Source: Maribacter aquimaris | GTDB lineage: Bacteria > Bacteroidota > Bacteroidia > Flavobacteriales > Flavobacteriaceae | Assembly: GCF_014596745.1 (NCBI RefSeq) | Contig: NZ_JABTCF010000003.1 | Coordinates: forward strand, 124,001-188,000 | DNA length: 64,000 nt | Direction of reading: 5' to 3' | Shown here: one piece after another, positions 22,482 through 32,361 of the stretch | How the letters are laid out: every line of letters starts with the position of its first letter | Numbering within the stretch: the first letter of the stretch is position 1 | The notes under the pieces: model-generated | Seen by the model: the letters and a program-made list of their open reading frames with translations, nothing else | What the model was told of the DNA's origin: nothing | Databases searched by the model: none | Program-made: the position numbers and the translations under genes

Positions 22482-24899
22482 TTATTCTTCTGTAGGCTTA
22501 AATGTAAGTAAAGATTTTGAGGTGTCCTTAATTTCCCTTTCATTCAACAGCATTTTTCGAAATTCCCCCTTCACATACATTTCGGCTTGATCGTCATAAT
22601 GTTCACTGAACGGATTACCGGATTGCCCCGTTGGCAATATGCCCATACTGTTCTCTATATCTGAAAAATCAATAACACGACGTGTCGATGGTCCGGCCGT
22701 AACATTGTACCTACCATCACCATCATAATTAAAAGCCAAGTTATTGATAACCTCCCTTGTACCTGCCACGGGAAATGGTCCCACATTGAATAAAGAACGT
22801 AATGTGGCCACTTGCCCGATAGGATGCGGGTGTTCCAACGTATGCACCTTATCCCATGTCCAACCTTCACTATCCGGGTCTAAATCTTTCTCCAAGGATG
22901 CGTAAGCCTGAAGAAAAGCCAAGGTTACCATTTGGGCTTTCGTTTCCACCACCTCCTTAGTTTCTATATTATCCCACCAAATAGATTCCTTTTTGGCTGC
23001 CATGGGGGCGATGGTCCGCTTTAATAAATGGGTTGCCAGGAATTGATTGAACATTTCCTCCCCCAATTCATCGGCAAAGGTGTTCTTGAGAAAAAAATAG
23101 ATCCAACGATGGTACACGGTAGGCTCAATATTGTCCAAATTGTTTTCCCCTTTCCAATCCCGAAGTCTATGCAATACCGAAATTTGGGCATCAGACAGAT
23201 CGTTTTTGATGATGTATGCCTCGAGATGACCCACTATCGAAGGATTCACAGCTGAAACCACATCATTGATCATCCCTTTTACATCCTCCTTAGACCAATC
23301 GTTCTTGGCATCCAACAGATTTACGATACGTTTCGCCCTATTCTCTGGCAAATAATACCCTGGGTATTGCATACCCGCAATGGAATCGGGTTGGTTATTG
23401 GCAGAATACACGTATTTCCATGGTGGATTTATCGCTTTCGGATTCTCTGAAAAGTCCAAATAGCGTTCTGGAGCTTTTAAATTTGAAGTATCCTGTAAGA
23501 TGAATTTAGTACGTGCACTGTTGGCATCTTTATAGAGTTTGGCGGTAGCCCACCAAGCCACATTACCTTCTGCATCCCCGTACATAATATTCAAACCTGG
23601 AGCATGGATTTTAGGTAAGGCTTCTTGAAATTCCTCTTTATTAGTGGCATGGGACATACCGTATAAGGCATCCATAACCTCATTCTTATGTTGGGTGTAC
23701 ATCCACCACATGGCTATGGGTCGTTCCCCTTTTACCTGATCAGCGATACCGTTCATGATAGGACCATGAACCGATTTTCTATAGGTAAATATATAGTCCG
23801 TGGAATCTTTTATTTTAATGGTTTTATTCACCTTTTCAAAAGAAGACCACCCATCTTTTGTGCTATATTTTTCTTTTTCCGTTGGATGCGTTTCCTCATA
23901 AAAGAAATCGATATCGTCATTCTCGAACATGGTCAAACCATACGCCAAATTATGATCATGCCCCAATAAGGGGTAAGGAATGCCTGCCATATAATATCCG
24001 TATTTCTCAAAAGTCGGTGTACTAATATGTGCTTCATACCAAACAGCGGGTTGTGAAAACCCGATATGGGGGTCATTGGCAAATATCACCTTCCCGTTCT
24101 TTGTCTTTTCCGGAGCTATTACCCAGCTGTTACTGCCTTCGAACAAAGGCAGGGAAAGTGCTCCCAAAGCTTTGGATACTGATGCGGTAATGGAATTTCC
24201 AAGCGCTTCCTTTGGTGCTTCCCTATGGTTCCTTATCCAAACGGTATTCGGGTCAACATCCAATTCCAAATCCTCTAAATAGGCCGCTCCCAATTTATCC
24301 TTCATATTGGTAAGTAAGGGATCGGTCTTATGGGCCATCGCAAAACTAAAAGCCATATACCCTACTGTGTTGAACATATCTTCCAATTGGAAAGGCACTT
24401 TATCAATACCGGTCAAATAAAACTCAATGGGAGTGGGACCTTCGGCAATAAATTGGTTAATACCGTCTAAATAAGCCTGTGATAATTGAACCGTCGGATT
24501 GTTTGGATCCAAAACTGCAACGGTTTCTTTTGAAGCTTCATCAATCCCCAAGGATAAGAAGAACTTATCGGTATCCAACATTTTACCGCCGAAAACCTCG
24601 GAAAGGCGGCCTGAACCAATTCTTCTCAGGAGCTCCATTTGCCATAAGCGGTCTTGGGCATGTACGTAACCCAACGTTCGGAAAGCATCTTCCTCATTAG
24701 CTGCGTAGATATGTGGGATTCCATAGGGATCATAATAAACATTGGTCTCTTTGGATAATTTTGAGAGTGTTTTTTGACCCTTATAGGAAGGGGAAAGATT
24801 ATTGATGGAAATTCCGGCAAAGACGGCTGTGACTCCAAGAATTACCAATACAATAATTCCGATTTTTCGTAAGCGTTTCATTCGAGGGATTTGATTCAA
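22482..24899 (-). CDS. Penicillin acylase family Ntn-hydrolase
   Basis: 805 residues. An N-terminal membrane helix (IGIIVLVILGVTAVFAG) is followed by the alpha-chain region DPYGIPHIYAANEEDAFRTLGYVHAQDRLWQMELLRR. LFEGSNSWVIAPEKT near residue 245 carries the Gly-Ser cleavage point that frees the nucleophile Ser of the beta chain, then ANDPHI. Members hydrolyse amide bonds such as acyl-homoserine lactones, beta-lactam side chains or aculeacin; the substrate cannot be read from sequence. Located in the envelope, forms a pair with comM (5-base gap). Confidence 0.9.
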   Translation of the reverse strand: MNQIPRMKRLRKIGIIVLVILGVTAVFAGISINNLSPSYKGQKTLSKLSKETNVYYDPYGIPHIYAANEEDAFRTLGYVHAQDRLWQMELLRRIGSGRLSEVFGGKMLDTDKFFLSLGIDEASKETVAVLDPNNPTVQLSQAYLDGINQFIAEGPTPIEFYLTGIDKVPFQLEDMFNTVGYMAFSFAMAHKTDPLLTNMKDKLGAAYLEDLELDVDPNTVWIRNHREAPKEALGNSITASVSKALGALSLPLFEGSNSWVIAPEKTKNGKVIFANDPHIGFSQPAVWYEAHISTPTFEKYGYYMAGIPYPLLGHDHNLAYGLTMFENDDIDFFYEETHPTEKEKYSTKDGWSSFEKVNKTIKIKDSTDYIFTYRKSVHGPIMNGIADQVKGERPIAMWWMYTQHKNEVMDALYGMSHATNKEEFQEALPKIHAPGLNIMYGDAEGNVAWWATAKLYKDANSARTKFILQDTSNLKAPERYLDFSENPKAINPPWKYVYSANNQPDSIAGMQYPGYYLPENRAKRIVNLLDAKNDWSKEDVKGMINDVVSAVNPSIVGHLEAYIIKNDLSDAQISVLHRLRDWKGENNLDNIEPTVYHRWIYFFLKNTFADELGEEMFNQFLATHLLKRTIAPMAAKKESIWWDNIETKEVVETKAQMVTLAFLQAYASLEKDLDPDSEGWTWDKVHTLEHPHPIGQVATLRSLFNVGPFPVAGTREVINNLAFNYDGDGRYNVTAGPSTRRVIDFSDIENSMGILPTGQSGNPFSEHYDDQAEMYVKGEFRKMLLNEREIKDTSKSLLTFKPTEE

Positions 24900-24926
24900 T
24901 CTGAAAGATAAGGTAAATCCAGAAAT

Positions 24927-24952
24927 AAAAAAAGCACCCCAAAAGGTGCTTT
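24927..24952 (-). terminator. Intrinsic terminator after dsbD
   Basis: On the minus strand AAAGCACC and GGTGCTTT pair (24931-24938 with 24945-24952) and a long T-run follows. It ends the pabB-to-dsbD transcript and separates it from the acylase gene. Confidence 0.75.
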
Positions 24953-24979
24953 CGTAGGCTATAATTCTTGTTTATTCAA

Positions 24980-26956
24980 CTATTCCGCTCCCAGTTTTTT
25001 ATAGTTTTCCAGGCCCTTCAATAACCAATCACGATATTCATCGCTTGGTGCACTTTGAATAGCACTATTCAAAAGCTCTAGATCTGAGGAAATAAGAACA
25101 TAATACGGTTGTGATGCCGAATTGAAATTTACAGTTTGAAAGGTACCCCACTTTTGCCCAATCGTCTCTATGGTCTTTACCCGACCACTATCATATTTAA
25201 AATCGAATTGTTCTTCCAATGGTAGTTCCTTACGATCATCGATATAGAGTGAAATCAACACATAATCATCCTTCAACAAACGATATACTTCAGGGTCGCT
25301 CCATACGTTTTCCTCCATCTTTCGACAGTTGACACATGCCCAACCCGTAAAATCCAATAAGATAGGTTTATTGACCGATTTGGCATGGGCCAATCCAGTT
25401 TGAAAATCCTTATAACAATCGATTCCCAATGGACAATCGCTCTCTTGTTGAAAAACACTATAGAATTGTGGAGGCGGAAAGCCACTCAACAATTTCAGGT
25501 TGGCAATTTTGGCAACTCCCAACATCAAATAAACCGTAACAGCAATGCTTAAAAGTCCTGTAAATTTTCTACCCAATGATAATTTTTGTTTGGGTCCGTC
25601 ATGCTTAAACCTGATTATACCGAATAAATAAAGTGTCAATAGCACAAAAAGTATAATCCATACCCCTAAGAAGATCTCCCGTTTAAAAATGCCCCAGTTA
25701 CCCACCAAATCGGCATTGGAAAGGAATTTAAAGGCCAAGGCCAATTCCAAGAAACCAAGTACGACTTTTACGGTGGTCATCCATCCCCCGGATTTGGGGA
25801 GGGAATTCAACCAGGCCGGGAACATTGCAAATAAGGCAAATGGCAACGCCAAGGCCACTCCGAAACCGGTCATGCCAGCAGTAAGATTATTGGCTACTTC
25901 ACCTTCGGCCAAAGTAGTACTACCTAGTAGTCCACCAAGAATCGGTCCCGTACAGGAGAACGATACGATCGCCAAGGTAACCGCCATAAAAAAGATTCCG
26001 ATACCCCCTCCCACTTTGTTCGAAGCGGCATCCATTTTATTGGCCCATGAACTTGGGAGGGTCAATTCGTAATACCCAAAAAACGAAAATGCAAAAAAGA
26101 CGAAAATGACAAAAAAGGCAAGATTCAGCCAAATATTCGTCGCAATGGTATTCAGGATCTGCGAATCGACCGAATCGAAAATATGGAACGGTAGACTCAA
26201 TAAAAAGTATATCAAAACTATAAAGAAACCATAGAGTATTGCGTTTACGATACCTTTGGACTTATTCTGAGATTGTTTCGTGAAGAATGATACGGTCAAC
26301 GGAATCATCGGGAATACACATGGGGTCAAAAGGGCTATAAGTCCACCCAAAAATCCCAAACCAAAGACCACCCATAAACTTGACTCCCCTTCGTTCTGCC
26401 CATTGCCTTCGTTTAACATATCCTTGTTCTTAAGGTCTAGCTTTAAGGCCGCCCCCATAGCCAAGCTTCGGTCATCAACCGTTTTTTCAACAGTTACGGC
26501 CTCACCTCCATCCAGCACAAAACTAAAATCCTTATCCACTGCCAAACACACCTCCTTACATACCTGATAAAAAAGGTTTACGTCTATTTGCCGTACATCG
26601 GGATTCAATAATTTGATCCTTTGGGTAAAAACAGCCTGTTTCTTAAAAAAGGTTTCGTCGACCTCAAAGATATCGCTGTACGCCGTTTCGGTTGGACTCT
26701 CCTTGGTTGCTCCTACCAATTCATAATCGACCCCTGCTTTTTTATAAGTGAACTCACTCGGCAAAGAACCACCATCAGATGTGAATTGGGAATACACATG
26801 CCAACCCTTAAAAATATCCCCTTTAATGATCAAGTCGTATTCCGTATCTGAAACCTTGTTCAATTCTTGAGACCAGGATACCGGATTTTCATCGTCCTGG
26901 GCATACGTTGATAAACTAAAAACCAATAGTGCAAATGCAATTATTTGTCTCATCAA
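24980..26956 (-). CDS. dsbD: Thiol:disulfide interchange protein DsbD
   Basis: 658 residues. Signal peptide ending in AYA-Q, N-terminal DsbD-alpha-like domain with a Cys pair (FYQVCKEVCL, near 135-140), a CcdA-like membrane domain (ALLTPCVFPMIPLTVSFFTK and SCTGPILGGLLG motifs), and a C-terminal thioredoxin domain with WACVNCRKME. All three Cys pairs are present. It carries electrons from cytoplasmic thioredoxin to the periplasm, for cytochrome maturation and thiol repair. It overlaps tilS by four bases. Confidence 0.92.
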   Translation of the reverse strand: MMRQIIAFALLVFSLSTYAQDDENPVSWSQELNKVSDTEYDLIIKGDIFKGWHVYSQFTSDGGSLPSEFTYKKAGVDYELVGATKESPTETAYSDIFEVDETFFKKQAVFTQRIKLLNPDVRQIDVNLFYQVCKEVCLAVDKDFSFVLDGGEAVTVEKTVDDRSLAMGAALKLDLKNKDMLNEGNGQNEGESSLWVVFGLGFLGGLIALLTPCVFPMIPLTVSFFTKQSQNKSKGIVNAILYGFFIVLIYFLLSLPFHIFDSVDSQILNTIATNIWLNLAFFVIFVFFAFSFFGYYELTLPSSWANKMDAASNKVGGGIGIFFMAVTLAIVSFSCTGPILGGLLGSTTLAEGEVANNLTAGMTGFGVALALPFALFAMFPAWLNSLPKSGGWMTTVKVVLGFLELALAFKFLSNADLVGNWGIFKREIFLGVWIILFVLLTLYLFGIIRFKHDGPKQKLSLGRKFTGLLSIAVTVYLMLGVAKIANLKLLSGFPPPQFYSVFQQESDCPLGIDCYKDFQTGLAHAKSVNKPILLDFTGWACVNCRKMEENVWSDPEVYRLLKDDYVLISLYIDDRKELPLEEQFDFKYDSGRVKTIETIGQKWGTFQTVNFNSASQPYYVLISSDLELLNSAIQSAPSDEYRDWLLKGLENYKKLGAE

Positions 26957-28257
26957 TTCAATGTTATTTTTAAAATCCTTTTGGTATTGGGCGTTATTTT
27001 AAAACGATTATCAAGGCGCTTGCCCACTACCCAAACAATATCGGTATTGGAACAAAGCAACCACTGCTTTTCCTTTGAAAAAACATCCATCTTCTCATCT
27101 TTAAAGAATTTGGACAATTTTTTATGGCCTTGCATTCCCAATGGATAAAAATAGTCGCCTTTTTGCCGCTTTCTTAACACTAGGGGATACTTTAACGTTT
27201 CTTTATCTACATATAGTACATTAGGCCCTGTTTCCCCAATATTATCAACCAACGATATGGTCATAGCCAATGGCTCTTCTATAGCCGTGGTAGTTTCCTC
27301 AATAGTATAGGAACTTATTTGTTCTTCCTCGAGCTTGCTCAAGATCAATTCTTCCCTATCCTTAAGTAAACGGTGTGTCTTTGAGCGGATCTCCTTACCG
27401 CTCATTGCCGTTAGTAACTGCTTCAAATCATTCCAAGCCGTAAACCCGTATACATGGAACAACCCATGCAAATAAGCTTCAATGGGTTCAAGGGCTTGCA
27501 AGGGTTTGACCGCAATATGAACAACATCACCCTCCTCCTTAAAAAGTAGTGTTTTCAAATCCTTTAAATGGACCTCTGAAATATCTGCAATCTGCTGTAG
27601 ATTTCTTTGTGTTGTGTGAAAATTATGAAGAAAGGTAGGATGGGTCTCCTTCAACAAGGGAATGATTTCGTGCCGTATTTTATTCCGTAAATATTTTAAT
27701 TCCGCATTACTTTGATCTTCACGCCAACTAAGCTGACCTTGTTTTGCATACTCGGCCACCTGCGCTCTTGAAAACGGTATCAAAGGTCGGGATATCGTAT
27801 CGGTTTTCTCTGGTATACCGGTCAACCCCTTTATACCCGTTCCCCGGGACAGGTTGATCAAAAAAGTTTCAAGGTTATCATCGGCATGATGGGCCGTAAC
27901 CAAGGTTTTTATTTGATGTTTCCCCATCAATTCCTTAAACCACCCATAACGTAACTCGCGTGCTGCCATTTGCACAGAAACCTTATGGCTATTGACATAC
28001 CCCTTGGTATCGAAATGTTCAACATATAGGGTCTTGTCCAATTGTTTTGCCAATTCACGCACAAATTGCTCATCCAAATCACTTTCAGTGCCCCGGAGTT
28101 GAAAATTACAGTGGGCCAACGAAAAATCAAGTTCACATTGGTTACATAAATGGGTGAGTACAACGCTATCCAACCCCCCACTACAGGCCAAAAGAAATTT
28201 ATTTTGCAATAATTCGGAGAAGTGTTCTTCTATATGTAATCTAAATTCGTTCTGCAC
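26953..28257 (-). CDS. tilS: tRNA(Ile)-lysidine synthase
   Basis: 434 residues. The N-terminal PP-loop SGGLDSVVLTHL near residue 26, then HADDNLETFLINLSRGTGIKGLTGI, is diagnostic for TilS, which makes lysidine at the C34 of the Ile-CAU anticodon. The C-terminal substrate-recognition domain is present (RKRQKGDYFYPLGMQGHKKLSKFFKD). Overlaps dsbD by four bases and follows the hydrolase gene by 13. Confidence 0.93.
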   Translation of the reverse strand: MQNEFRLHIEEHFSELLQNKFLLACSGGLDSVVLTHLCNQCELDFSLAHCNFQLRGTESDLDEQFVRELAKQLDKTLYVEHFDTKGYVNSHKVSVQMAARELRYGWFKELMGKHQIKTLVTAHHADDNLETFLINLSRGTGIKGLTGIPEKTDTISRPLIPFSRAQVAEYAKQGQLSWREDQSNAELKYLRNKIRHEIIPLLKETHPTFLHNFHTTQRNLQQIADISEVHLKDLKTLLFKEEGDVVHIAVKPLQALEPIEAYLHGLFHVYGFTAWNDLKQLLTAMSGKEIRSKTHRLLKDREELILSKLEEEQISSYTIEETTTAIEEPLAMTISLVDNIGETGPNVLYVDKETLKYPLVLRKRQKGDYFYPLGMQGHKKLSKFFKDEKMDVFSKEKQWLLCSNTDIVWVVGKRLDNRFKITPNTKRILKITLN

Positions 28258-28270
28258 GCTGTAAATTTAC

Positions 28271-29098
28271 TCAAAGTTGTTGCCGTAGCCAACTCTGTAT
28301 GACAATGAATACTTCTTCACGACAACGGTCGTGATGTAATTCGTGATATCCATTCTCAAAAAGCTCCAAAGTTGTAAATTCAGGGTTGTTTGAATGGAAT
28401 TCCCCACTTCCGTTAAAATCAATTATGGGATCAGCCGTACCGTGTATCAGGAGTGTGGGTATACGTAGGTTGGCAGCATTGTCTATGGCCCATTCGCCTG
28501 CCTCAATCATTGGAAATGTGAACATGGGACTTATTTTGTCATGTACTAATGGATCGGCCTTATATTGGGCTACTTCGTTTTCGATTCCCGATATTCCATT
28601 GGGATCCAAACCTGAAGGCATTGTTACTGAAGGCCAAATTTTCATCATGGCCTTCCCCAGTACCATTTTCCATTTGGGAGGTTGAAAAGCCAACCTTAGA
28701 TAAGGACTGGAAGCTATAACCCCTCTTAAATGGTTTTTATGACGCAGCGCATAGTTTAGAACCAAATTACCACCCATACTATGGCCATAAAGAAATTGGG
28801 GTGCTTTTGGGAACAAGTCCGTCGCTTTTCCAAGCATTTCTGATAGCAATTCGAGAAGTGCCCCATAACTGGGACAATGACCTCGTTTGCCACCGGATTG
28901 GCCATGTCCATAATTATCGTAGAATAAAACAGCTAAACCCATATCGGTCAACATAGGGACCACGTCTTGTAAATAACGACCGGAATGTTCCCCAAAACCA
29001 TGAACCAAAACCACTACCCCCCTTATTGTTTTCGGCTGCACATACCCCCCATAAATAGGAATGCCACTTGATATTGTTTTGAAATGATGTATTTCCAT
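28271..29098 (-). CDS. Alpha/beta hydrolase, monoacylglycerol-lipase/S33 type
   Basis: 275 residues. Oxyanion-hole motif VHGFGEHSGRY, nucleophile elbow YGHSMGGNLVLNYAL (Ser near residue 107), Asp in IHGTADPIIDF and His in NGYHELHHD complete the triad. This is the lysophospholipase/monoglyceride lipase group (Serine aminopeptidase S33). No signal peptide, so cytoplasmic. It is encoded between pabB and tilS, 30 and 13 bases from them, so co-transcribed. Confidence 0.88.
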   Translation of the reverse strand: MEIHHFKTISSGIPIYGGYVQPKTIRGVVVLVHGFGEHSGRYLQDVVPMLTDMGLAVLFYDNYGHGQSGGKRGHCPSYGALLELLSEMLGKATDLFPKAPQFLYGHSMGGNLVLNYALRHKNHLRGVIASSPYLRLAFQPPKWKMVLGKAMMKIWPSVTMPSGLDPNGISGIENEVAQYKADPLVHDKISPMFTFPMIEAGEWAIDNAANLRIPTLLIHGTADPIIDFNGSGEFHSNNPEFTTLELFENGYHELHHDRCREEVFIVIQSWLRQQL

Positions 29099-29128
29099 AA
29101 AGTAAAATTGACATTTCTATATTCATCC

Positions 29129-30433
29129 CTAATGATTGGATTTCTCCAAAACCTCGCGCATCGCCTTCGCTTTCAACAAACATTCCTCATATTCCGCTTC
29201 CGGTGAAGCCTTGGCGGTTAATGCACTTCCTACGGCATAAGAAACATACCTCATCGATGCATTGTATAAAATACTACGTATGACCACATTAAAATCAAAA
29301 TCATTATCTGGGGTGAAATAACCTACCGCCCCACTATACAGTCCTCTTTTAAAGGCTTCCATCTTCTCTATCAATTGCATGGCGGAAATTTTAGGGGCGC
29401 CCGTCATACTACCCATAGGAAAAGTCTCCTTAATTATATCGACGGGATTCTTACCCGCTTCGACTTCAGCGACTACGGTTGATACCATTTGATGGACTTG
29501 GTCATAGGAATACACTTCACACAACTCTTCTATTTCCACTGTTCCCTTTAAGGCACTTTTAGAAAGATCGTTCCTCACCAAATCAACGATCATGATATTC
29601 TCTGCCCGTTCCTTGGGGTCGTCTTTTAATCGATTCCTTAAATCTTCATCTTCCTCAATATCATCGGATCTTTTGGCTGTCCCTTTTATGGGTTGTGAAA
29701 TGATCTTATTCCCCTGCTTTTTTAAATAGCGCTCCGGTGAGGCCGATATAAGGTATTTATCATTCAATTTTAAGAATGTCGCAAAGGGTGCTTTTGATAT
29801 TGCATTCAAACTATTATAGGTCCGCAAGGGATCTATTTGTGTATCCTCCGCATAAAATTCCTGACAAAAATTAGCTTCGTAGATATCCCCTCTGTGAATA
29901 TGATCGAGCATTTCATGGGCCCCCTTAAAATACTCATCCCTGAAAATGCGCATTTTTATTCGGATATCTGTTGTGGGGGTAATGGGTGCATACCCCGAAA
30001 TACCTTCTATTATCGTATTAAAATCTTCCTCTAATTCATCAGCAACCATATTCAAATAATGGAATTCAACCGTTTTGCCAATGATCTTGATGACCTTTTT
30101 AGGTTGAAAGAAGAAGAGCTCCGGAAAAAGCAGCCGATCCTGATTCCTTGAGGAAAGATTTTCCACATCGTTCTTTAGGTCATAAGTAAGATACCCGAAA
30201 ATCCAGTCCTTGGTTTCCTTCTGATAGACCTTTAAATCCTCAAACGCACCTGTTGAATCCGTTTGGATCAAGGTAAGGGCGTCCACGGCCAAAACAGCAT
30301 CAAATGAACTATAGGGATTGGTATGTGCATTACTTTCCAACCAAACCGCTTCATAAAATTGTTGGGACCACTGTAGCAGATGATCCCTAAAGACCATTCC
30401 ACTGGAAATTTCGAACGATTTTACAGTGCGCAA
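29129..30433 (-). CDS. pabB: Aminodeoxychorismate synthase component I
   Basis: 434 residues of the chorismate-binding family. Motifs HRGDIYEANFCQEFYA, SASPERYLKK, the ISQPIKGTAKR loop and DLVRNDLSK are present. The PIKGT Lys is the nucleophile of PabB, while anthranilate synthase TrpE has PIAGT, so folate (p-aminobenzoate) synthesis is the likely role. No glutaminase domain is fused. It precedes the hydrolase-tilS-dsbD genes and follows the flavin reductase gene by four bases. Confidence 0.88.
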   Translation of the reverse strand: MRTVKSFEISSGMVFRDHLLQWSQQFYEAVWLESNAHTNPYSSFDAVLAVDALTLIQTDSTGAFEDLKVYQKETKDWIFGYLTYDLKNDVENLSSRNQDRLLFPELFFFQPKKVIKIIGKTVEFHYLNMVADELEEDFNTIIEGISGYAPITPTTDIRIKMRIFRDEYFKGAHEMLDHIHRGDIYEANFCQEFYAEDTQIDPLRTYNSLNAISKAPFATFLKLNDKYLISASPERYLKKQGNKIISQPIKGTAKRSDDIEEDEDLRNRLKDDPKERAENIMIVDLVRNDLSKSALKGTVEIEELCEVYSYDQVHQMVSTVVAEVEAGKNPVDIIKETFPMGSMTGAPKISAMQLIEKMEAFKRGLYSGAVGYFTPDNDFDFNVVIRSILYNASMRYVSYAVGSALTAKASPEAEYEECLLKAKAMREVLEKSNH

Positions 30434-30437
30434 AATA

Positions 30438-30971
30438 CTATAATTGTTGTAAAAAGCTATCCAAGGCGACTTTATGCGCCAGTTTCAATTGCTCATCAAC
30501 AATACCTTGTGTCTCTTCGAAATTAGTATTGAAAGATGGCAGGCTAAAGGTAGCTGATACTTCCCCCCCCACTCTAGGCAACGTATTCTTAATATACTCA
30601 TGGGCCCCTATGGCCGCTCTTTGTCCGGGTGAGGTGGACATTAAAAATATTTTTGTGTTCTCCAAATAGTTTCTGTTTGATCGTGACATCCAATCCAATA
30701 AATTCTTAAAGTAGGCCGATGGCCCCCCATTGTGTTCATTGACCGAAATCAAAATCGCATCGACTTTTTCTATTTTTTTTTGGAATTTAACCAAGGCTTC
30801 GGGAAAGCCCAACTGTTTTTCCCGATCTTCACTATACATCGGAAATGTTTCACTGGCCATATTCATTATTTCCAATTCATGACCTTGGATTAACGAGGAG
30901 GTATATCTCACCAACTTGAAATTTATGGATGAGGCGGAATTGCTTCCCGCAAAGGCTAGTATTGACGACAT
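30438..30971 (-). CDS. NADPH-dependent FMN reductase
   Basis: 177 residues with a flavodoxin-like fold. The N-terminal phosphate loop GSNSASSINFKLVRY and PEALVKFQKKIEKVDAILISVNEHNGGPSAYFKNLLDWMSR place it in the NADPH-dependent FMN reductase family. Probably reduces quinones, azo compounds or supplies reduced flavin. First gene of the pabB transcript. Confidence 0.85.
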   Translation of the reverse strand: MSSILAFAGSNSASSINFKLVRYTSSLIQGHELEIMNMASETFPMYSEDREKQLGFPEALVKFQKKIEKVDAILISVNEHNGGPSAYFKNLLDWMSRSNRNYLENTKIFLMSTSPGQRAAIGAHEYIKNTLPRVGGEVSATFSLPSFNTNFEETQGIVDEQLKLAHKVALDSFLQQL

Positions 30972-30999
30972 AGTAATTTATAGTTAGGTTGTGTTCAAC

Positions 31000-31007
31000 C
31001 AAAAATA
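31000..31007 (-). promoter_or_regulatory. Minus-7 promoter box of the flavin reductase/pabB transcript
   Basis: On the minus strand TATTTTTG, matching TAnnTTTG, 29 bases before the ATG at 30971. Confidence 0.5.
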
Positions 31008-31040
31008 CCGTAAATAACCACTAAATGCGAGTATTTTATC

Positions 31041-31048
31041 TAATTTTG
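31041..31048 (+). promoter_or_regulatory. Minus-7 promoter box upstream of the acyltransferase gene
   Basis: TAATTTTG fits TAnnTTTG. It is about 90 bases before the TTG start at 31138 and back to back with the minus-strand box at 31000. Confidence 0.4.
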
Positions 31049-31137
31049 CAGGCAAAAACATCTAAATACCTTGTAATTCAAGTATATAGAAAGCACTCAT
31101 TTTACAAAAACATTGAATATCGTTTAAATTTTTACCC

Positions 31138-32325
31138 TTGGAAAAGAAAACTGCCAGATTATTTTTTATCGATGCCATGCGTGCTTGGGCCATACTTATG
31201 ATGCTCCAAGGCCACTTTATCGACGGACTATTGGATGTTGCCTTCAAGGATAATACCAATATAACCTATACCATTTGGAAATATTTCAGGGGGATTACAG
31301 CACCTGTGTTTTTTACCGTTTCCGGGTTTATATTCACCTATCTACTTATTAAAGTACCTCAAAAGGGCTGGCAGAACCCAAGGGTTTCAAAGGGAATAAA
31401 ACGGGGTTTGCAATTGCTTTTCATCGGGTATCTATTGCGATCCAATCTTTTTGGTATTATGAAGGGAGAGATTTATGATGCCTTTTTCTTGGTTGATGTA
31501 CTTCATTGTATTGGACTTTCCCTATTGGGAATCATAGGAATCTACCTCCTTTCACAAAAAACGAATAAAGTATTACTTTCTTCCTTATTATTGGGGGTTA
31601 CGTTGCTACTGTTCCTTTTTGAGCCTATATACGATAAATGGACTTTTGATGCTTTGCCCATGGCTATAGCCAATTTCCTTACCAGAGCCAATGGCTCGGT
31701 CTTTACTTTTATTCCGTGGTTTGGTTATGCCACCTTCGGTGCGTTTCTGTCTGTTCTGTTCAACCGATATAAAAACCATAAATTTTTATACGAATATGCT
31801 ATACTACTGTCCCTTTTAATGGGTATGGTCTTAATATACCTTTCTTCGGATTTCTTTTTGGGGCTTAGCGAACTGACAGGAGCCGCTCTTTTTAGTGCAA
31901 TCGCCATGAACAATTACCTTTTTATACGGTTAGGGGACGTATTCCTTGTATTTGCCATTTTCATGCTCTTTAGAAAGTTAATGGCCCACCCTACCCTACT
32001 AAAGATCGGACAGAGTACCCTGAGCATTTATATTATCCATTTCATTATACTCTATGGTAGTTTTACCGGGCTTGGCCTTTACAGATTCTTTCACCATGCC
32101 TTGAGTCCGACAGTAGCCATCGCAGGTGCTATTGTATTTATGGTCGTATGTTCCTTTTTGGCCCTTCAATATGAAAAGAACAAAGTAATGATCAAATCGG
32201 GCATAACAATAGGTACGAGGCAGCTGTACCGAAATCTCCAACCTTGGTATTTGTATTCACAAAAACTTATCAAAGGATACCTCTCCAAGGTATTGAGATC
32301 CGTTGGACGAACAAAAACCAACTAA
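31138..32325 (+). CDS. Membrane acyltransferase (DUF1624/acyltransferase-3-like)
   Basis: 395 residues, about ten membrane segments. It begins with FFIDAMRAWAILMMLQGHFIDGLLD and KYFRGITAPVFFTVSGFIFTYLL, the start of the heparan-alpha-glucosaminide N-acetyltransferase-like/acyltransferase-3 group, with the catalytic-type His in TM1. Start codon is TTG at 31138, because the next ATG (residue 14) would remove part of the first conserved segment. Probably acylates a sugar or lipid in the membrane; substrate unknown. Confidence 0.8.
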   Translation: MEKKTARLFFIDAMRAWAILMMLQGHFIDGLLDVAFKDNTNITYTIWKYFRGITAPVFFTVSGFIFTYLLIKVPQKGWQNPRVSKGIKRGLQLLFIGYLLRSNLFGIMKGEIYDAFFLVDVLHCIGLSLLGIIGIYLLSQKTNKVLLSSLLLGVTLLLFLFEPIYDKWTFDALPMAIANFLTRANGSVFTFIPWFGYATFGAFLSVLFNRYKNHKFLYEYAILLSLLMGMVLIYLSSDFFLGLSELTGAALFSAIAMNNYLFIRLGDVFLVFAIFMLFRKLMAHPTLLKIGQSTLSIYIIHFIILYGSFTGLGLYRFFHHALSPTVAIAGAIVFMVVCSFLALQYEKNKVMIKSGITIGTRQLYRNLQPWYLYSQKLIKGYLSKVLRSVGRTKTN

Positions 32326-32361
32326 CTAATTAACCAGTTTAAATTTCTGTTTTATCCGACT